DNA from: Thiomonas sp.
GTDB taxonomy: Bacteria; Pseudomonadota; Gammaproteobacteria; Burkholderiales; Burkholderiaceae
Length of the DNA stretch: 7,960 bases
NCBI GenBank assembly: GCA_027443745.1
Contig: DAIAZB010000531.1
Coordinates: 1 to 7,960, forward strand
Reading direction: 5' to 3'
A program made the translations under genes and the position numbers. Within the stretch, counting starts at the first letter, position 1. Each line of letters begins with the position of its first letter. Of the stretch, positions 6,376 to 7,960 are shown piece by piece. The notes under the pieces are model-generated. The model saw only the letters and a program-made list of their open reading frames with translations. It was not told the origin of the DNA and ran no database searches.

Positions 6376-7533
6376 CACCTCGGAGTACGGCGCTTGGATA
6401 ACCCCCGCTGGATCTGGCAACAACCGGACTGGCCGCAGTTTCATTGGCAGGCCGATACGCTGGCGCCGCTGCTGCGAGCCTGCCAGCAGGCGCAGGGACG
6501 CCTGCTTGGCATGGCGGGCGCCATTGCCGGGGACGCACAGGCGCAGGGCGAGCTGGATACCCTGCTGCAGAACATCATCACCTCGTCGGCGATCGAGGGC
6601 GAGACCCTCAATGTCGCCTCCGTCCGTTCGTCGCTGGCTCGACGGCTTGGTGTGGTGGCGGACGAGGGCGTGGGTATCACGCCGCGGAGCGAAGGGCTGG
6701 CCGAGCTGATGCTCGATGCCATCCAGCACTATGACGCGGCTCTGGACTTGCCGCGCCTGCTGGAATGGCACGTGTGGCTGTTCCCCCAGCAGGACACGTT
6801 GCTCAAGCATCCCATTCGTGTAGGTGGCCTGCGCGGCGACGAACCCATGCAGGTCGTCTCCGGGCGTATCGACCGCCCCACCGTGCACTTCCAGGCGCCA
6901 CCCCGCGAGGGGCTGGAGGTACAGCTCGACGCCTTCCTCGACTGGTTCAACCGCAGCCGCCATGACACGGCGCTCGATCCGTTGCTGCGCGCCGGCATGG
7001 CCCATTTCTGGTTTGTCACCCTGCATCCGTTCGACGATGGCAACGGCCGCCTGACCCGCGCGATCACCGATCTGGCGCTGGCCCAGGCCGAGCACCAGGT
7101 CATCCGCTTTCATGCGATGTCGGCGAGCATCCTGGCCGATCGGGCCGGCTACTACCGCATCCTGGAATCCAGTCAGAAGGCCGGTTTGGATATCACGGCC
7201 TGGCTGCACTGGTTCCTCACCACATTGCTAAGCAGCTTGCAGGAGGCACTCCAGCGCATCGACCGGGTGTTGGCCAAGGCGCGATTCTGGCACCAGCATC
7301 AGCATCACGGCCTGCTGCCTGAGCAGATCAAGGTACTCAACCGCTTGCTTGATGGTGGCGAGCGCGGCTTCGAGCAGGGCATCAGTGCCGCCAAATACCA
7401 GGCTGTGGCCAAGGTTTCCAAGGCCACCGCCACGCGCCATCTGGCCGATCTGCTGGAGAAAGGTTGTATCGAACGTCTTCCTGGGGGAGGCCGCAGCACC
7501 CGTTACCAGGTCAAGAGCGGGCAGTCCGGGTGA
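6346..7533 (+). CDS. Fic family protein, DUF4172 type (AMP transferase with winged helix)
   Basis: Seen, numbering from ATG 6346 (395 residues): residues 22-45 (WIWQQPDWPQFHW) open the DUF4172 head. S80-x-x-x-E84-G85 in TSSAIEGE is the class II N-terminal inhibitory motif, whose Glu blocks ATP. Residues 165-186 resemble the substrate-positioning flap. HPFDDGNGR at 227-235 is the complete Fic catalytic motif with its catalytic His227. Residues about 323-389 form a winged helix-turn-helix (SKATATRHLADLLEKGCIER). Family: transfers AMP, or another nucleotide part, to hydroxyl side chains of target proteins. All key residues are intact, so it should be active but auto-inhibited. Start: ATG 6346 has no clear ribosome site and sits inside operator-like repeats. 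TTG 6394, eight bases after GGAG (6382-6385), gives a 379-residue protein that begins just before the conserved WIWQQPDW and may be the true start. Length is usual for the family. Confidence 0.95.
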   Translation: MSRMVDLIGSHLGVRRLDNPRWIWQQPDWPQFHWQADTLAPLLRACQQAQGRLLGMAGAIAGDAQAQGELDTLLQNIITSSAIEGETLNVASVRSSLARRLGVVADEGVGITPRSEGLAELMLDAIQHYDAALDLPRLLEWHVWLFPQQDTLLKHPIRVGGLRGDEPMQVVSGRIDRPTVHFQAPPREGLEVQLDAFLDWFNRSRHDTALDPLLRAGMAHFWFVTLHPFDDGNGRLTRAITDLALAQAEHQVIRFHAMSASILADRAGYYRILESSQKAGLDITAWLHWFLTTLLSSLQEALQRIDRVLAKARFWHQHQHHGLLPEQIKVLNRLLDGGERGFEQGISAAKYQAVAKVSKATATRHLADLLEKGCIERLPGGGRSTRYQVKSGQSG

Positions 7534-7695
7534 GCTTTTTGCCCATGAGCAAAATTGACCCATGGCCTCACGCTTGGCTCACTTCTCAGTGAGTGATGTC
7601 GTGTTGAGCTGCCGCGTAAGTGCCGGGAGAGTGGTCCTTATCTTTTTCGGTGGAGTGTCAGGCCGCCTTACTTATGCGCGGCTTCGACGAGCCAC
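7534..7695. other. Convergent intergenic region after fic
   Basis: This lies between the fic stop and the stop of the minus-strand ORF entering from the right. CTCACT at 7578-7583 and AGTGAG at 7588-7593 form a six-pair, four-base-loop hairpin with no T-run, so it is only a weak terminator candidate. GCCGCGTAAGT (7611-7621) and ACTTATGCGCGGC (7670-7682) form an imperfect inverted pair of unknown meaning. Confidence 0.35.
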
Positions 7696-7959
7696 TTACT
7701 CGTCGTGTGAGGGCAGGTTGACCTGCACACTGCCGCCATCGCCATCGCCATCGCCATCACCATCACCATCACCATCACCAGGCCGGGCCGGGCCGGGCTT
7801 GGTCGAGGGCCCGCTGCGCCAACTGGGGCGGGGTTGGTCGTCCGTGCTGGCTGGCGCTTCCTCCAGCTGAGCCTGCAGATCCCGGTGGCATCGTGATGAG
7901 GTCGGCGGGGGTGCCTGTTTTCGGCTTCGCCTGAGGGCTTGCCGCGGACCGCTGGGCTG
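7696..7959 (-). CDS. C-terminal part of an unknown protein with a (Gly-Asp)n tail, open at right edge
   Basis: Seen: a minus-strand frame of 87 codons enters from the right edge and stops at TAA 7696-7698. It contains RDLQAQLEEAPASTDDQPRP, then a Pro/Arg-rich linker, eight consecutive Gly-Asp pairs, and the end GGSVQVNLPSHDE. Codon choice looks good from about 7875 leftward but poor to the right of it. In the neighbouring frame the rightmost stretch (KPKTGTPADLITMPP) looks better, so a frameshift near 7875 is possible. I do not recognise the protein. The flexible acidic repeat and short ordered tail suggest a disordered C-terminal extension. Low-complexity non-coding DNA is the alternative. 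Confidence 0.4.
   Translation of the reverse strand, partial: QPSGPRQALRRSRKQAPPPTSSRCHRDLQAQLEEAPASTDDQPRPSWRSGPSTKPGPARPGDGDGDGDGDGDGDGGSVQVNLPSHDE
7735..7780. repeat. Hexanucleotide tandem repeat (GCCATC)4(ACCATC)3
   Basis: Four GCCATC units (7735-7758) are followed by three ACCATC units and a partial fourth (7759-7780). On the minus strand each unit encodes Gly-Asp. Because the unit is six bases long, copy-number change would lengthen or shorten the protein without breaking frame. Confidence 0.95.
7781..7797. repeat. Short GGCCG tandem repeat
   Basis: GGCCG is repeated three times plus GG, directly after the hexanucleotide repeat. On the minus strand it encodes part of the Arg-Pro-Gly-Ala linker just before the Gly-Asp run. 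Confidence 0.8.
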
Positions 7960-7960
7960 C

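Noticed and set aside
7562..7870. Plus-strand frame with a Ser-Pro repeat
   Set aside because: The repeat is just the GCCATC/ACCATC tract read in another direction, and the rest has no coding character or ribosome site.
1..7960. tRNA, rRNA, riboswitch or CRISPR array
   Set aside because: I read both strands for them and saw none that I could support. This was by eye only, so a small RNA could be missed.

Overview
The window is GC-rich bacterial accessory DNA. Nothing in it fixes a species. A long Rhs/YD-repeat protein, scraps of IS21-like and IS1595-like elements, and a DUF4172-type Fic gene together suggest a gammaproteobacterium, most likely of the Xanthomonas/Stenotrophomonas kind. That assignment is inference, not a marker-gene call.

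Left third (1-2711): the 3' part of an rhs gene enters from the left edge, already open. It encodes YD repeats, an unusual Asp/His/Gly-rich insert, the conserved Rhs core ending in DPLGL, and a C-terminal tip of about 127 residues that looks like an NlpC/P60 cysteine peptidase or amidase. Fifteen bases later comes a small exported protein, the natural candidate for the cognate immunity protein. The pair reads as a contact-dependent or type VI-delivered cell-wall toxin with its periplasmic antidote.

Middle-left (2712-3734): a scrapyard. It holds a short minus-strand ORF of unknown function with a good ribosome binding site, a decayed IS1595-like transposase N-terminus with its zinc ribbon, three spaced repeats that look like an IS21-family end, and the first 58 codons of a gene resembling the N-terminus of HNH-endonuclease-type proteins. 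That gene is cut exactly where the IS-like repeats begin.

Middle (3735-5467): two unrecognised genes, one on each strand, converge and overlap by 52 bases at their 3' ends. The minus-strand one carries at least one ankyrin-like repeat near its C-terminus.

Middle-right (5468-6345): no certain intact gene. A coding-like plus-strand stretch (5814-6273) appears to change frame near 6060-6100, so it is probably a frameshifted hypothetical gene.

Right (6346-7960): a complete Fic protein with a DUF4172 head, an N-terminal inhibitory motif, the HPFDDGNGR catalytic motif and a C-terminal winged helix. It is preceded by direct and inverted TGAGCCGA repeats that overlap its apparent start and may be an autoregulatory operator. 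A minus-strand ORF enters from the right edge and ends at 7696. It carries a hexanucleotide tandem repeat encoding (Gly-Asp)n.

The best-supported functional unit is the Rhs toxin with its downstream candidate immunity gene. The rest fits the variable cargo that collects behind rhs loci.
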